From Pseudoxanthomonas sp. SL93 (GTDB lineage Bacteria; Pseudomonadota; Gammaproteobacteria; Xanthomonadales; Xanthomonadaceae): a stretch of DNA of 64,000 nt. The notes beneath the pieces were generated by a model, which saw nothing but the letters and a program-made list of their open reading frames with translations, did no database searches and had not been told where the DNA came from. Made by a program: the position numbers and the translations under genes. Location of the stretch: assembly GCF_026625825.1 (NCBI RefSeq), contig NZ_CP113065.1:558001-622000 (forward strand), written 5' to 3'. Positions 14,804 through 21,829 of this stretch are shown one piece after another. Within the stretch, counting starts at the first letter, position 1, and the number at the start of each line of letters is the position of its first letter.

Positions 14804-14808
14804 TTGAT

Positions 14809-14868
14809 GCCTAACACCTGAATTAAGCCGACCCGCGAAGCGGGTTCGGCTTGAATGAATTGTTAGGG
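14809..14868 (-). repeat. attC of cassette 23
   Basis: Canonical, right core GTTAGGG; encodes the tail of the cassette 23 protein. Confidence 0.97.
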
Positions 14869-15281
14869 CGCACCCACCACTCTGCCAAGCCTGCACAGAC
14901 GAAAGCGGTTGCCGCCCCCAGTGCCGCCTCCGTTACGCCCGCATCTCCGCCAGGGAATACCTGCGGGAGAGTCCAGCTCAGGAGGCCGCCACTCCCTACC
15001 GTGGCCGCGAGACGGAGGATACGAGACCGAGCGCCGACTCCCGGCGAAGTACTGCGCATGTAGACAGCGACAACGCCCGTGAGGAATGCGGGAGCAAAGC
15101 CCCAGAGGTAGGCAAACACACTAAGCCCTGCCCAAGTGGAGATCCACGACCCCAACGAATAGTCTCGTGGGAACTCGGCAGTGATCGCAACGACAATCTG
15201 CCAGAGAAGCGCTCCAATCGGAGGCCCTGCAAGCGCGAACAGAGCAACCTGCTTTACCTTCGAGCTGCGCGATTGCTTCAT
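14823..15281 (-). CDS. Cassette 23: membrane protein with attC-encoded tail
   Basis: 152 aa from ATG 15279-15281 (MKQSRSSKVKQVALFALAGP). About four membrane segments (near residues 12-30, 45-65, 92-110 and 115-138). The frame has no stop before the attC and ends RPNNSFKPNPLRGSA inside it. Not recognised. Confidence 0.6.
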   Translation of the reverse strand: MKQSRSSKVKQVALFALAGPPIGALLWQIVVAITAEFPRDYSLGSWISTWAGLSVFAYLWGFAPAFLTGVVAVYMRSTSPGVGARSRILRLAATVGSGGLLSWTLPQVFPGGDAGVTEAALGAATAFVCAGLAEWWVRPNNSFKPNPLRGSA

Positions 15282-15286
15282 GTGCG

Positions 15287-15346
15287 CCCTAACACCTGAA
15301 TTAAGCCGACCCGCGAAGCGGGTTCGGCTTGAATGAATTGTTAGGC
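15287..15346 (-). repeat. attC of cassette 22
   Basis: Canonical 60-bp site. Confidence 0.97.
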
Positions 15347-15352
15347 GCCACC

Positions 15353-15691
15353 CTACGACCCAAACCCTGCAGGAAGCAAGCGGACCTCCGTAGCCATGCA
15401 AATGCCGTTGCCGCCAGAGAGGGGGCGGACGCCCAAGACGGTGCCGTGAGGTGCAAGCTCCGCTTGAATAATGACAACAGGCTGCTCCGAGCCATCCTCA
15501 AGCACTTGGATGGCACAGCAAGGGAGAGCCATTGAGGCTGCGGCGGACTCACCAGGTACGTAGAAGACTGCGGAACCAGCAGCGACGTCAGCTTCCGTTG
15601 CCGGCCGACCGACGACACAAGGTATGTCGCGCCAGTCATTTGCTGCGATTGAGTCCCAAAGATCGGCAATGCCTGCCGTGGCGCCTAACAC
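15353..15691 (-). CDS. Cassette 22: unknown protein that needs an attC-encoded start, first copy
   Basis: 112 aa. The only standard start codon in frame is the GTG at 15689-15691, which is the last part of the neighbouring attC (GTG TTA GGC), giving MLGATAGIADLWDSIAANDW. The crossover falls just after this GTG, so the start codon belongs to the upstream cassette. The body is beta-rich (SEQPVVIIQAELAPHGTVLG). With cassette 21 it forms a two-cassette block repeated as 10 and 9. Own TAG stop. Confidence 0.55.
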   Translation of the reverse strand: MLGATAGIADLWDSIAANDWRDIPCVVGRPATEADVAAGSAVFYVPGESAAASMALPCCAIQVLEDGSEQPVVIIQAELAPHGTVLGVRPLSGGNGICMATEVRLLPAGFGS

Positions 15692-15742
15692 CTGAGTTAA
15701 GCCGACCCGCGAAGCGGGTTCGGCTTGAATGAATTGTTAGGC
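15683..15742 (-). repeat. attC of cassette 21
   Basis: ACACCTGAGTT variant, identical in the duplicate at 20295-20354. Confidence 0.96.
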
Positions 15743-16078
15743 TCCATGCTGGGGCACCTGGGTCGGGGTTGCGAGATGCTCATGGACCGCAGAAAGAGTG
15801 GAAAAATATGGGTTGCCATTGATGTGATGGATGCTGGCAATAGACTCTGTCAGCGTGGGCTTGCCCGATACCTGGACCAGCCGATATGTGCCCCCACCAA
15901 CGGTGAATCTGCCGCGATGGTTTGGAGTGAGGAACTCCGCGCTCAAAGCGTTGCCTGCGTGATCCCAGAAGATCCAGCCGCCATCCTCCACGTCGATACT
16001 CTCGCAGTACGCGATTGCCTCCGAGATTGAAGCGAATACGAACAGCGTGTTCTCGTCGGTCGCTGCAGCGAATATCAT
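15737..16078 (-). CDS. Cassette 21: unknown protein, first copy
   Basis: 113 aa from ATG 16076-16078 (MIFAAATDENTLFVFASISE). The block AIAYCESIDVEDGGWIFWDH followed by GRFTVGGGTYRLVQ suggests a small soluble alpha-beta protein of an unnamed family. One base differs from cassette 9 (Pro instead of Gln). TAA from attC. Confidence 0.65.
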   Translation of the reverse strand: MIFAAATDENTLFVFASISEAIAYCESIDVEDGGWIFWDHAGNALSAEFLTPNHRGRFTVGGGTYRLVQVSGKPTLTESIASIHHINGNPYFSTLSAVHEHLATPTQVPQHGA

Positions 16079-16081
16079 GGG

Positions 16082-16141
16082 GCCTAACACCTGAATTAAG
16101 CCGACCCGCGAAGCGGGTTCGGCTTGAATGAATTGTTAGGC
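16082..16141 (-). repeat. attC of cassette 20
   Basis: Canonical 60-bp site. Confidence 0.97.
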
Positions 16142-16384
16142 GGCTGGCCGATAACCTGCACGCGCCGCCCTCCAGCCGAAAAACACACAAAGCAACAAAA
16201 GCAAGATCGTGAGGATCATTGCGAAGTGGACTTGACGGCAGCGCAAGTGCTCCGCGAATAGCGAGAAGCTATTGCCACAAAAGCCAGAAGCCAGACTTGC
16301 GGCGGAGAAGATCCACAGAAAGCAGTAGACCGTGCCGAGTCCGCACAGGACTGATCCGGTTATCAGCAAAGCTCGACGTGCCAT
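16136..16384 (-). CDS. Cassette 20: small membrane protein, two TM segments
   Basis: 82 aa from ATG 16382-16384 (MARRALLITGSVLCGLGTVY). Hydrophobic stretches near 5-31 and 54-71 enclose a Cys-containing loop (FCGNSFSLFAEHLRCRQ). TAA from attC. Not recognised. Confidence 0.6.
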   Translation of the reverse strand: MARRALLITGSVLCGLGTVYCFLWIFSAASLASGFCGNSFSLFAEHLRCRQVHFAMILTILLLLLCVFFGWRAARAGYRPAA

Positions 16385-16400
16385 GTTGCTTACCCCTGCC

Positions 16401-16461
16401 GCCTAACACCCTGAATTAAGCCGACCCGCGAAGCGGGTTCGGCTTGAATGAATTGTTAGGC
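16401..16461 (-). repeat. attC of cassette 19
   Basis: 61 bp with an extra C (AACACCCTGAATT). Confidence 0.96.
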
Positions 16462-16471
16462 CGTACCTGCA

Positions 16472-16870
16472 CTAGTAAGTGATCGGCCAAAGATTAGGAT
16501 CTGGGTGGAACAAGCCGTATGTACAGTACAAGGTGTAGCCGAGGTATGTAAGGACAGCTGCGATGGAGAGGGCTGCAAGCCATCTACTGCGAGTACTGCG
16601 CCTGTAACGAAGAACGATAAAAGTGCATAGGCAAGCGTGGAGCACTGCAATGACCTGGATCGCTACGCTGTTGTACCAACCGTACTTGAACGACTCCGCA
16701 CTGGCAGAACGTACCTCTTGCCCAGCAATGATCTCGACAGTGTGACCGCCAAGGCGATCCGTGACGAAGTTTGTGAGCGCAAATAGCGCGATTGCAATGA
16801 GATACGTCGCCGGACAGACAATCCAGAACGCCTTCCAGAGCGGAAACTGATTTCTTGAGCCATCGACCAT
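16472..16870 (-). CDS. Cassette 19: membrane protein, three TM segments
   Basis: 132 aa from ATG 16868-16870 (MVDGSRNQFPLWKAFWIVCP). Hydrophobic segments near 14-38, 68-88 and 97-118, and a Tyr-rich C-terminus (LYCTYGLFHPDPNLW). Own TAG stop 8 bp before the attC. Not recognised. Confidence 0.6.
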   Translation of the reverse strand: MVDGSRNQFPLWKAFWIVCPATYLIAIALFALTNFVTDRLGGHTVEIIAGQEVRSASAESFKYGWYNSVAIQVIAVLHACLCTFIVLRYRRSTRSRWLAALSIAAVLTYLGYTLYCTYGLFHPDPNLWPITY

Positions 16871-16881
16871 GTTCGTGTGCG

Positions 16882-16941
16882 GCCTAACACCTGAATTAAG
16901 CCGACCCGCGAAGCGGGTTCGGCTTGAATGAATCGTTAGGC
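16882..16941 (-). repeat. attC of cassette 18 (ORF-less)
   Basis: Right arm GAATGAATCG has one change next to the core. Confidence 0.96.
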
Positions 16942-17113
16942 CAGCGTTGTACCAGAAAGAGGCGCCGGATGCAGGCGAGCCTTGAGAGCAGGGTGCGCGG
17001 GGCGTGACCGGCGAGGCGCTTGACTGGGAGCCCATCCGAAGAGTTGCCATGCAGGCGAACAATCGGATCGCTGCCGCAGGCCAGCGATGCCACCTTGAAG
17101 CGCCAACCCGACG
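16942..17113 (-). ncRNA. Cassette 18: ORF-less conserved cassette, candidate small RNA
   Basis: 172 bp. The middle is the most diverged of the five good copies (ATCCGAAGAGTTGCCATGCA), while both ends are conserved; the TTG or GTG that opens a frame in other copies is TCG here. Confidence 0.6.
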
Positions 17114-17228
17114 GCCTAACACCTGAATTAAGCCGACCCGCACTGGATAGGCACCGAAGCCAATACTACCCAGAACCAACCGAAGTTAGGGAACCTGATG
17201 CGGGTTCGGCTTGAATGAATTGTTAGAG
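17114..17228 (-). repeat. attC of cassette 17, long form (115 bp)
   Basis: Central insert nearly the same as in the twin cassette 42 (7310-7424), with a few substitutions; right core GTTAGAG. Confidence 0.93.
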
Positions 17229-17237
17229 CCCATGCCG

Positions 17238-17654
17238 CTAATGCATTGGTGGCAGAGTTACTACCCGAACTTGTGACATCTCGCCTCGCCCACGCCCGGG
17301 AGAATCGAAGTGGAGTACGGGGCCATAGAATCCAAAATAGGCGCCACCAGTCTCAAACGTATCTCGGACAACTGTTAGGCGATAACCGCGGCCAGCATAG
17401 TAGGTGCTGCCTCGCTTCTTGGTAGTGGCGGGAGGCGATACCTTGTGCGCGTGTTTTGGCTCGCGATTCTCTAGTACGGCGCAAAAGTCTTCTTGTGCCT
17501 CCAGAATAGTCGTGCGTGCCTCAGGGGGAATATCCGGATCTTCTAATCCAGCTATGGGCCAGCACGGAGTGAACTGTGCGGACGGTATAGGGACCGGTGA
17601 TTGAGAGCATGCAGTCAGGAAGAGTGCTGCAAGAATGCAGGAAACTCGGTTCAT
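17238..17654 (-). CDS. Cassette 17: putative lipoprotein, second copy of cassette 42
   Basis: 138 aa from ATG 17652-17654; same lipobox LTAC, with Val in place of Ala after SQSP and Arg in place of Pro near the C-terminus. Both copies keep an intact frame. Confidence 0.7.
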   Translation of the reverse strand: MNRVSCILAALFLTACSQSPVPIPSAQFTPCWPIAGLEDPDIPPEARTTILEAQEDFCAVLENREPKHAHKVSPPATTKKRGSTYYAGRGYRLTVVRDTFETGGAYFGFYGPVLHFDSPGRGRGEMSQVRVVTLPPMH

Positions 17655-17657
17655 GGG

Positions 17658-17718
17658 CTCTAACACCTTGAATTAAGCCGACCCGCGAAGCGGGTTCGGC
17701 TTGAATGAATTGTTAGGC
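17658..17718 (-). repeat. attC of cassette 16 (ORF-less)
   Basis: 61 bp; extra T in the left arm (AACACCTTGAATT). Confidence 0.96.
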
Positions 17719-17890
17719 CAGCGTTGTACCAGAAAGAGGCGCCGGATGTAGGTGAGCCGCAAGGGTGGGGTGCGCGGGGTCTGACCGGCGAGGTGCTTGC
17801 CTGGGGACCCGTCCGAAGAGCGACCGGAAGGGTGAACTACGACGTCGTTGCCGAAGGCTAACGATGCCACTTTGAAGCGCCAACCCAACG
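17719..17890 (-). ncRNA. Cassette 16: ORF-less conserved cassette, candidate small RNA
   Basis: 172 bp. Compared with cassette 46 codon by codon in the longest frame, I count about 5, 11 and 5 differences at codon positions 1, 2 and 3, the opposite of protein-coding constraint. Confidence 0.6.
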
Positions 17891-17950
17891 GCCTAACACC
17901 GGAATTAAGCCGACCCGCGAAGCGGGTTCGGCTTGAATGAATTGTTAGCG
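17891..17950 (-). repeat. attC of cassette 15
   Basis: ACACCGGAATT variant; right core GTTAGCG. Confidence 0.96.
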
Positions 17951-18322
17951 CCCAGCCGCGGCCTTACGAGCGCGAAGATGAGCGAGGTTACCTGCTTTGA
18001 GCGACTTGTACTGCGGCAGGAACCCTTCTGCCGCGTCCCACTGAGATGCTATCGCATCTAGATCCGCCAGCGTCTTGGACGCCAGAAAACTGTCTAGCGG
18101 CTCTACGCCAAGATCCATGCCCTCGCTGGAGCAATCCGGACACATAGGCCAGTCTGCCGACATGGTGCCGGCAGGGAACTGAGTGAAGCACACAGGGCAG
18201 ACTGTCTCTACTGCCAGTGGATTCTCGACCACCCCTTGCGCGGCGGGGACGTAAGTCCGACGAAACTCCTGAAACGGCATCGAGAGAGGAACTCTGGGTT
18301 GCTTCCTGCGGAATGGCCACAT
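17945..18322 (-). CDS. Cassette 15: zinc-ribbon protein, 125 aa
   Basis: ATG 18320-18322 (MWPFRRKQPRVPLSMPFQEF). One Cys4 ribbon: CPVCFTQFPAGT then MCPDCSSEGMD, spaced as a structural zinc site. A basic N-terminus precedes it; a helical C-terminal part (LADLDAIASQWDAAEGF, HLRARKAAAGR) follows. Zinc binding inferred from the two CxxC pairs. TAA from attC. Confidence 0.65.
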   Translation of the reverse strand: MWPFRRKQPRVPLSMPFQEFRRTYVPAAQGVVENPLAVETVCPVCFTQFPAGTMSADWPMCPDCSSEGMDLGVEPLDSFLASKTLADLDAIASQWDAAEGFLPQYKSLKAGNLAHLRARKAAAGR

Positions 18323-18327
18323 ATGGG

Positions 18328-18387
18328 CGCTAACACCTGAATTAAGCCGACCCGCGAAGCGGGTTCGGCTTGAATGAATTGTTAGGC
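18328..18387 (-). repeat. attC of cassette 14
   Basis: Left core CGCTAAC; otherwise canonical. Confidence 0.96.
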
Positions 18388-18390
18388 GGC

Positions 18391-18675
18391 TCAGACACCC
18401 GAGCAGCCCGGGAGCGTTACCGCCAAGCTTAAGAATTGGAGCACGAAAGCGAGAGCTGCAACAGCCAGTGCCCCGAGCGCGAGACGCCATGAGCGTCTTA
18501 GCCAGGCTAGCAGTAAGACCGCTGAGGCGGAGACTAGGCCAAAGCCAAAGCTGGCTAGGAAGGCCAGCGGGCCGGGCACACCGCATAGATACAGGCGCGC
18601 CAATACGATCCCAACACAGAAAGACAATAGCGAAGCAGCAAGGCTGACCCATGCAACTGCTTTTGTGAGTCTCAA
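18391..18675 (-). CDS. Cassette 14: membrane protein with its own Shine-Dalgarno, three TM segments
   Basis: 94 aa. The best start is TTG at 18673-18675, because AAGGAG stands 6 bases upstream (18682-18687 on the + strand as CTCCTT), one of the few clear ribosome-binding sites in the array. Hydrophobic segments cover most of the protein (LAASLLSFCVGIVLARLYL, LVSASAVLLLAWL, LGALAVAALAFVLQFLS). Own TGA stop. Confidence 0.6.
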   Translation of the reverse strand: MRLTKAVAWVSLAASLLSFCVGIVLARLYLCGVPGPLAFLASFGFGLVSASAVLLLAWLRRSWRLALGALAVAALAFVLQFLSLAVTLPGCSGV

Positions 18676-18690
18676 CGAACTCTCCTTGCC

Positions 18691-18805
18691 GCCTAACGCC
18701 TGAATTAAGCCGGCCCGCACTGGACCGGCACCGAAGCCGATATTACCCAGAACCAGCCGAAGTTAGCGAACCTGATGCGGGCTCGGCTTGAATGAATTGT
18801 TAGGC
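18691..18805 (-). repeat. attC of cassette 13, long form (115 bp)
   Basis: Stem reads GGCCCGCA on one side and TGCGGGCTC on the other, where the other long sites have GACCCGCA and TGCGGGTTC: a compensatory pair. Confidence 0.93.
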
Positions 18806-19072
18806 CTCAAGCCGACACGAGAAGGCTACCGTGTATCGGCCTAGGTCAATCGTCTCCCAGTCGAGCGACTCATGCACTGGCATGTCCAAGGCGATCTTTT
18901 TAAGGTCGATATGCTTGGGAAAGCCAAACAAAACGACGTCAGCTGAGCCGGATACAAGTTGGTGGGAAGCCTGAAAAAGGCTGAAAGCAAATACGGCCCT
19001 ATCGGCACCTACAGTGAAGCATCCGCGATCGAGCAACGTATCTCCCTCAAATAACGCCAGATCAACATGCAT
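18800..19072 (-). CDS. Cassette 13: unknown protein, 90 aa
   Basis: ATG 19070-19072 (MHVDLALFEGDTLLDRGCFT); soluble, beta-rich (SADVVLFGFPKHIDLKKIAL, DLGRYTVAFSCRLEA). TAA from attC. Not recognised. Confidence 0.6.
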   Translation of the reverse strand: MHVDLALFEGDTLLDRGCFTVGADRAVFAFSLFQASHQLVSGSADVVLFGFPKHIDLKKIALDMPVHESLDWETIDLGRYTVAFSCRLEA

Positions 19073-19085
19073 GATTGCTCTTGAG

Positions 19086-19145
19086 GCCTAACACCTGAAT
19101 TAAGCCGACCCGCGAAGCGGGTTCGGCTTGAATGAATTGTTAGAC
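19086..19145 (-). repeat. attC of cassette 12
   Basis: Canonical, right core GTTAGAC, as in cassette 28. Confidence 0.97.
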
Positions 19146-19531
19146 CTGCCAGCCGCAGAGCTCGACAAGCCTGCGAGCTGGACCTCTACCGGAACTTGAT
19201 GGCGGCACGGGTGCCCTCGCGTGGGGTAACGCCATTGGGCCACAGCTGAAAGAATGACCTCGTTGTATCCCACAGGCTGGCCGCGGCTACGGCCGATAGG
19301 ATGCCACTCCGCAGAGACGATGGCGGGTGACTGCACCTGACCGGTGCGGCCAATGACAAACGAGACCTGGGCTTTGCCAGAGAACTCGTTGTGCAGCCGA
19401 GGCGGCAGCTTTGGCGGAACGGTCGACGTAGGAGTAAGCCCAGAAGAACAGGCCGGCGCCGGCTCGGCAGCCGCGCATGCGCCAGATGTGATGCCAAGAA
19501 GCAGAACTACCAGATTGCAGATTGTTCTCAT
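19100..19531 (-). CDS. Cassette 12: exported TonB C-terminal-like protein, second copy of cassette 28
   Basis: 143 aa from ATG 19529-19531; the protein is identical to cassette 28, including the attC-encoded tail. That both copies keep the tail shows that it is inherited with the cassette, not that it is functional. Confidence 0.7.
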   Translation of the reverse strand: MRTICNLVVLLLGITSGACAAAEPAPACSSGLTPTSTVPPKLPPRLHNEFSGKAQVSFVIGRTGQVQSPAIVSAEWHPIGRSRGQPVGYNEVILSAVAQWRYPTRGHPCRHQVPVEVQLAGLSSSAAGRSNNSFKPNPLRGSA

Positions 19532-19536
19532 GGCAG

Positions 19537-19596
19537 GTCTAACACCTGAATTAAGCCGACCCGCGAAGCGGGTTCGGCTTGAATGAATTGTTAGGC
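19537..19596 (-). repeat. attC of cassette 11
   Basis: Left core GTCTAAC; otherwise canonical. Confidence 0.96.
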
Positions 19597-19881
19597 CGCA
19601 GCATACAAAACCCCAAGAGCTAGGAACTGGACACAGACTACTGCGAGAGCGAATTGCCAAATGGGTCGTGGTGGCGTGAGCATGTGCACGAATGCGTACA
19701 GCGATTTACTGTACAAGAACTGGTAAGCAAGTGCTCCCAATGCTGCAGCGAGAAATCCGAGGAGCGGCTTGCCGTATGGGAAGGCCCAAATGGAGGCCAG
19801 CAAAGCTGCGTACGTCGGGATGCCGAGAAGGTGCATGGTCCGCGTACCGGCAGCATCCATTTGAGTGTATTCAAAGATCAC
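19591..19881 (-). CDS. Cassette 11: membrane protein, three TM segments
   Basis: 96 aa if the GTG at 19879-19881 is used (VIFEYTQMDAAG...), which follows a purine-rich AGAGAG; an ATG seven codons later is the alternative. Segments near LGIPTYAALLASIWAF, LLGFLAAALGALAYQFLY and IWQFALAVVCVQFLALGVLY. TAA from attC. Not recognised. Confidence 0.55.
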   Translation of the reverse strand: MIFEYTQMDAAGTRTMHLLGIPTYAALLASIWAFPYGKPLLGFLAAALGALAYQFLYSKSLYAFVHMLTPPRPIWQFALAVVCVQFLALGVLYAAA

Positions 19882-19898
19882 GGATGGCTCTCTCTGCG

Positions 19899-19958
19899 GT
19901 CTAACACCTGAATTAAGCCGACCCGCGAAGCGGGTTCGGCTTGAATGAATTGTTAGGC
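19899..19958 (-). repeat. attC of cassette 10
   Basis: Canonical; left end of the block duplicated from cassettes 21-22. Confidence 0.97.
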
Positions 19959-19964
19959 GCCACC

Positions 19965-20303
19965 CTACGACCCAAACCCTGCAGGAAGCAAGCGGACCTC
20001 CGTAGCCATGCAAATGCCGTTGCCGCCAGAGAGGGGGCGGACGCCCAAGACGGTGCCGTGAGGTGCAAGCTCCGCTTGAATAATGACAACAGGCTGCTCC
20101 GAGCCATCCTCAAGCACTTGGATGGCACAGCAAGGGAGAGCCATTGAGGCTGCGGCGGACTCACCAGGTACGTAGAAGACTGCGGAACCAGCAGCGACGT
20201 CAGCTTCCGTTGCCGGCCGACCGACGACACAAGGTATGTCGCGCCAGTCATTTGCTGCGATTGAGTCCCAAAGATCGGCAATGCCTGCCGTGGCGCCTAA
20301 CAC
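19965..20303 (-). CDS. Cassette 10: unknown protein with attC-encoded start, second copy of cassette 22
   Basis: 112 aa, identical to cassette 22, with the same lack of a start codon inside the cassette; the GTG at 20301-20303 belongs to the neighbouring attC. Confidence 0.55.
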   Translation of the reverse strand: MLGATAGIADLWDSIAANDWRDIPCVVGRPATEADVAAGSAVFYVPGESAAASMALPCCAIQVLEDGSEQPVVIIQAELAPHGTVLGVRPLSGGNGICMATEVRLLPAGFGS

Positions 20304-20354
20304 CTGAGTTAAGCCGACCCGCGAAGCGGGTTCGGCTTGAATGAATTGTTAGGC
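20295..20354 (-). repeat. attC of cassette 9
   Basis: ACACCTGAGTT variant, the same as at 15683. Confidence 0.96.
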
Positions 20355-20690
20355 TCCATGCTGGGGCACCTGGGTCGGGGTTGCGAGATGCTCATGGACC
20401 GCAGAAAGAGTGGAAAAATATGGGTTGCCATTGATGTGATGGATGCTGGCAATAGACTCTGTCAGCGTGGGCTTGCCCGATACCTGGACCAGCCGATATG
20501 TGCCCCCACCAACGGTGAATCTGCCGCGATGGTTTTGAGTGAGGAACTCCGCGCTCAAAGCGTTGCCTGCGTGATCCCAGAAGATCCAGCCGCCATCCTC
20601 CACGTCGATACTCTCGCAGTACGCGATTGCCTCCGAGATTGAAGCGAATACGAACAGCGTGTTCTCGTCGGTCGCTGCAGCGAATATCAT
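20349..20690 (-). CDS. Cassette 9: unknown protein, second copy of cassette 21
   Basis: 113 aa from ATG 20688-20690, one residue different from cassette 21 (Gln for Pro in FLTQNHRGRF). Together with cassette 10 it repeats 15287-16141 with, as far as I can see, this single base change. Confidence 0.65.
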   Translation of the reverse strand: MIFAAATDENTLFVFASISEAIAYCESIDVEDGGWIFWDHAGNALSAEFLTQNHRGRFTVGGGTYRLVQVSGKPTLTESIASIHHINGNPYFSTLSAVHEHLATPTQVPQHGA

Positions 20691-20693
20691 GGG

Positions 20694-20753
20694 GCCTAAC
20701 ACCTGAATTAAGCCGACCCGCGAAGCGGGTTCGGCTTGAATGAATTGTTAGGC
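20694..20753 (-). repeat. attC of cassette 8
   Basis: Canonical 60-bp site. Confidence 0.97.
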
Positions 20754-20759
20754 CTCAAG

Positions 20760-20987
20760 CTACACCCGAGGCTTGCGGGCGACAAGCCAAATACCCAAAG
20801 CCGACAGAGCCACGCCGACAGCAATGTGTACCATGCGTTGGGCGGTCGACGGCGGGACACCGAACGGATCGAAGTCATTGGCGAGTTGCGCGCCTTGTGG
20901 GTCAGCGACCGCCAGCAAGCCGAAGATGGCGATGCCTATACCCAGCGCTGAAATCAGGTAGCCGACAACTTTACCGACAAGTCTCAT
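20760..20987 (-). CDS. Cassette 8: small membrane protein, two TM segments
   Basis: 75 aa from ATG 20985-20987 (MRLVGKVVGYLISALGIGIA), the shortest cassette product. Two hydrophobic segments flank a polar loop (DPQGAQLANDFDPFGVPPST); basic C-terminus ARKPRV. Own TAG stop. Not recognised. Confidence 0.55.
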   Translation of the reverse strand: MRLVGKVVGYLISALGIGIAIFGLLAVADPQGAQLANDFDPFGVPPSTAQRMVHIAVGVALSALGIWLVARKPRV

Positions 20988-21003
20988 AGTGCGTGCTCTT
21001 GAG

Positions 21004-21063
21004 GCCTAACACCAGAATTAAGCCGACCCGCGAAGCGGGTTCGGCTTGAATGAATTGTTAGGC
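21004..21063 (-). repeat. attC of cassette 7
   Basis: ACACCAGAATT variant. Confidence 0.96.
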
Positions 21064-21075
21064 CGCAGCCCAAGG

Positions 21076-21351
21076 CTATGACCGTCCATGAGACCTGTCC
21101 CGAATCTTGAGGCCGATCAGAACGTCTGCAAATATCAGAGACGCAAGCGCAAGAAACACGCTCGAACCAAAACCAAAGCCGAAGAACTCTCCCGGTGCCG
21201 AGAATAGCGTAACTATCAGGAACGAGATTGTGCCTACGCCGCCGTCGTCATAGGAGGTTTGCCGCTCCCATGTAAAGCTCACCATGTAAGAGAGCAGCAA
21301 GATTGCCGCAACCCAGAGCAAGGGCCTGAACTTGAGGATGCGTGAGATCAT
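21076..21351 (-). CDS. Cassette 7: membrane protein, three hydrophobic segments
   Basis: 91 aa from ATG 21349-21351 (MISRILKFRPLLWVAAILLL), with AGAAAG upstream. The middle segment is Gly/Phe-rich (APGEFFGFGFGSSVFLALAS). Own TAG stop 13 bp before the attC. Not recognised. Confidence 0.6.
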   Translation of the reverse strand: MISRILKFRPLLWVAAILLLSYMVSFTWERQTSYDDGGVGTISFLIVTLFSAPGEFFGFGFGSSVFLALASLIFADVLIGLKIRDRSHGRS

Positions 21352-21369
21352 CGAAGTAGTCTTTCTGCG

Positions 21370-21429
21370 GCCTAACACCTGAATTAAGCCGACCCGCGAA
21401 GCGGGTTCGGCTTGAATGAATTGTTAGGC
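21370..21429 (-). repeat. attC of cassette 6
   Basis: Canonical 60-bp site. Confidence 0.97.
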
Positions 21430-21747
21430 CTCACTGTCGAGGCCGGCGAGAGTAAGGCGAACCTCACTGAAACGCATGCGGTACAGATTGCCCTGCGCCT
21501 CCAGATGGCCAGCCGAGACTAGATCTCTGAGGCGTTGGCTGTAGAAGACATCTGGAACGTCGTGGTACTTGTCCGGATATGCGTCCATTGCGACCGCTAC
21601 AACAAGGGCGACCTTTCGCCAGTTTGAGCTACTACTGGCCAGAATGGCTCGATCTATGGCAAGAAGGTCATCCTGAGTGAGTGCGGCAACAGCCCGCAGA
21701 TCGTCCGCATCAAGCGGCGGATCATCTTGGTCGTCGGCTGGAGTCAT
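21424..21747 (-). CDS. Cassette 6: DUF3658-like protein, second copy of cassette 41
   Basis: 107 aa from ATG 21745-21747; the same protein as cassette 41, 13.5 kb away. TAA from attC. Confidence 0.75.
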   Translation of the reverse strand: MTPADDQDDPPLDADDLRAVAALTQDDLLAIDRAILASSSSNWRKVALVVAVAMDAYPDKYHDVPDVFYSQRLRDLVSAGHLEAQGNLYRMRFSEVRLTLAGLDSEA

Positions 21748-21765
21748 AGTGGACAGTCTTGTGAG

Positions 21766-21825
21766 GCCTAACACCTGAATTAAGCCGACCCGCGAAGCGG
21801 GTTCGGCTTGAATGAATTGTTAGGC
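21766..21825 (-). repeat. attC of cassette 5
   Basis: Canonical 60-bp site. Confidence 0.97.
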
Positions 21826-21829
21826 CCCG

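Noticed and set aside
5622..17888. Small proteins of the type GWRFKVASLAFG... in the ORF-less cassettes
   Set aside because: No consistent start codon, one copy with a frame-breaking deletion, and changes not concentrated in third codon positions.
11643..18652. Long minus-strand frames that join two or three cassettes through LTIHSSRTRFAGRLNSGVR
   Set aside because: That attC frame has no stop by chance; the real genes start after the attC at their own ATG, so these are not fusion proteins.
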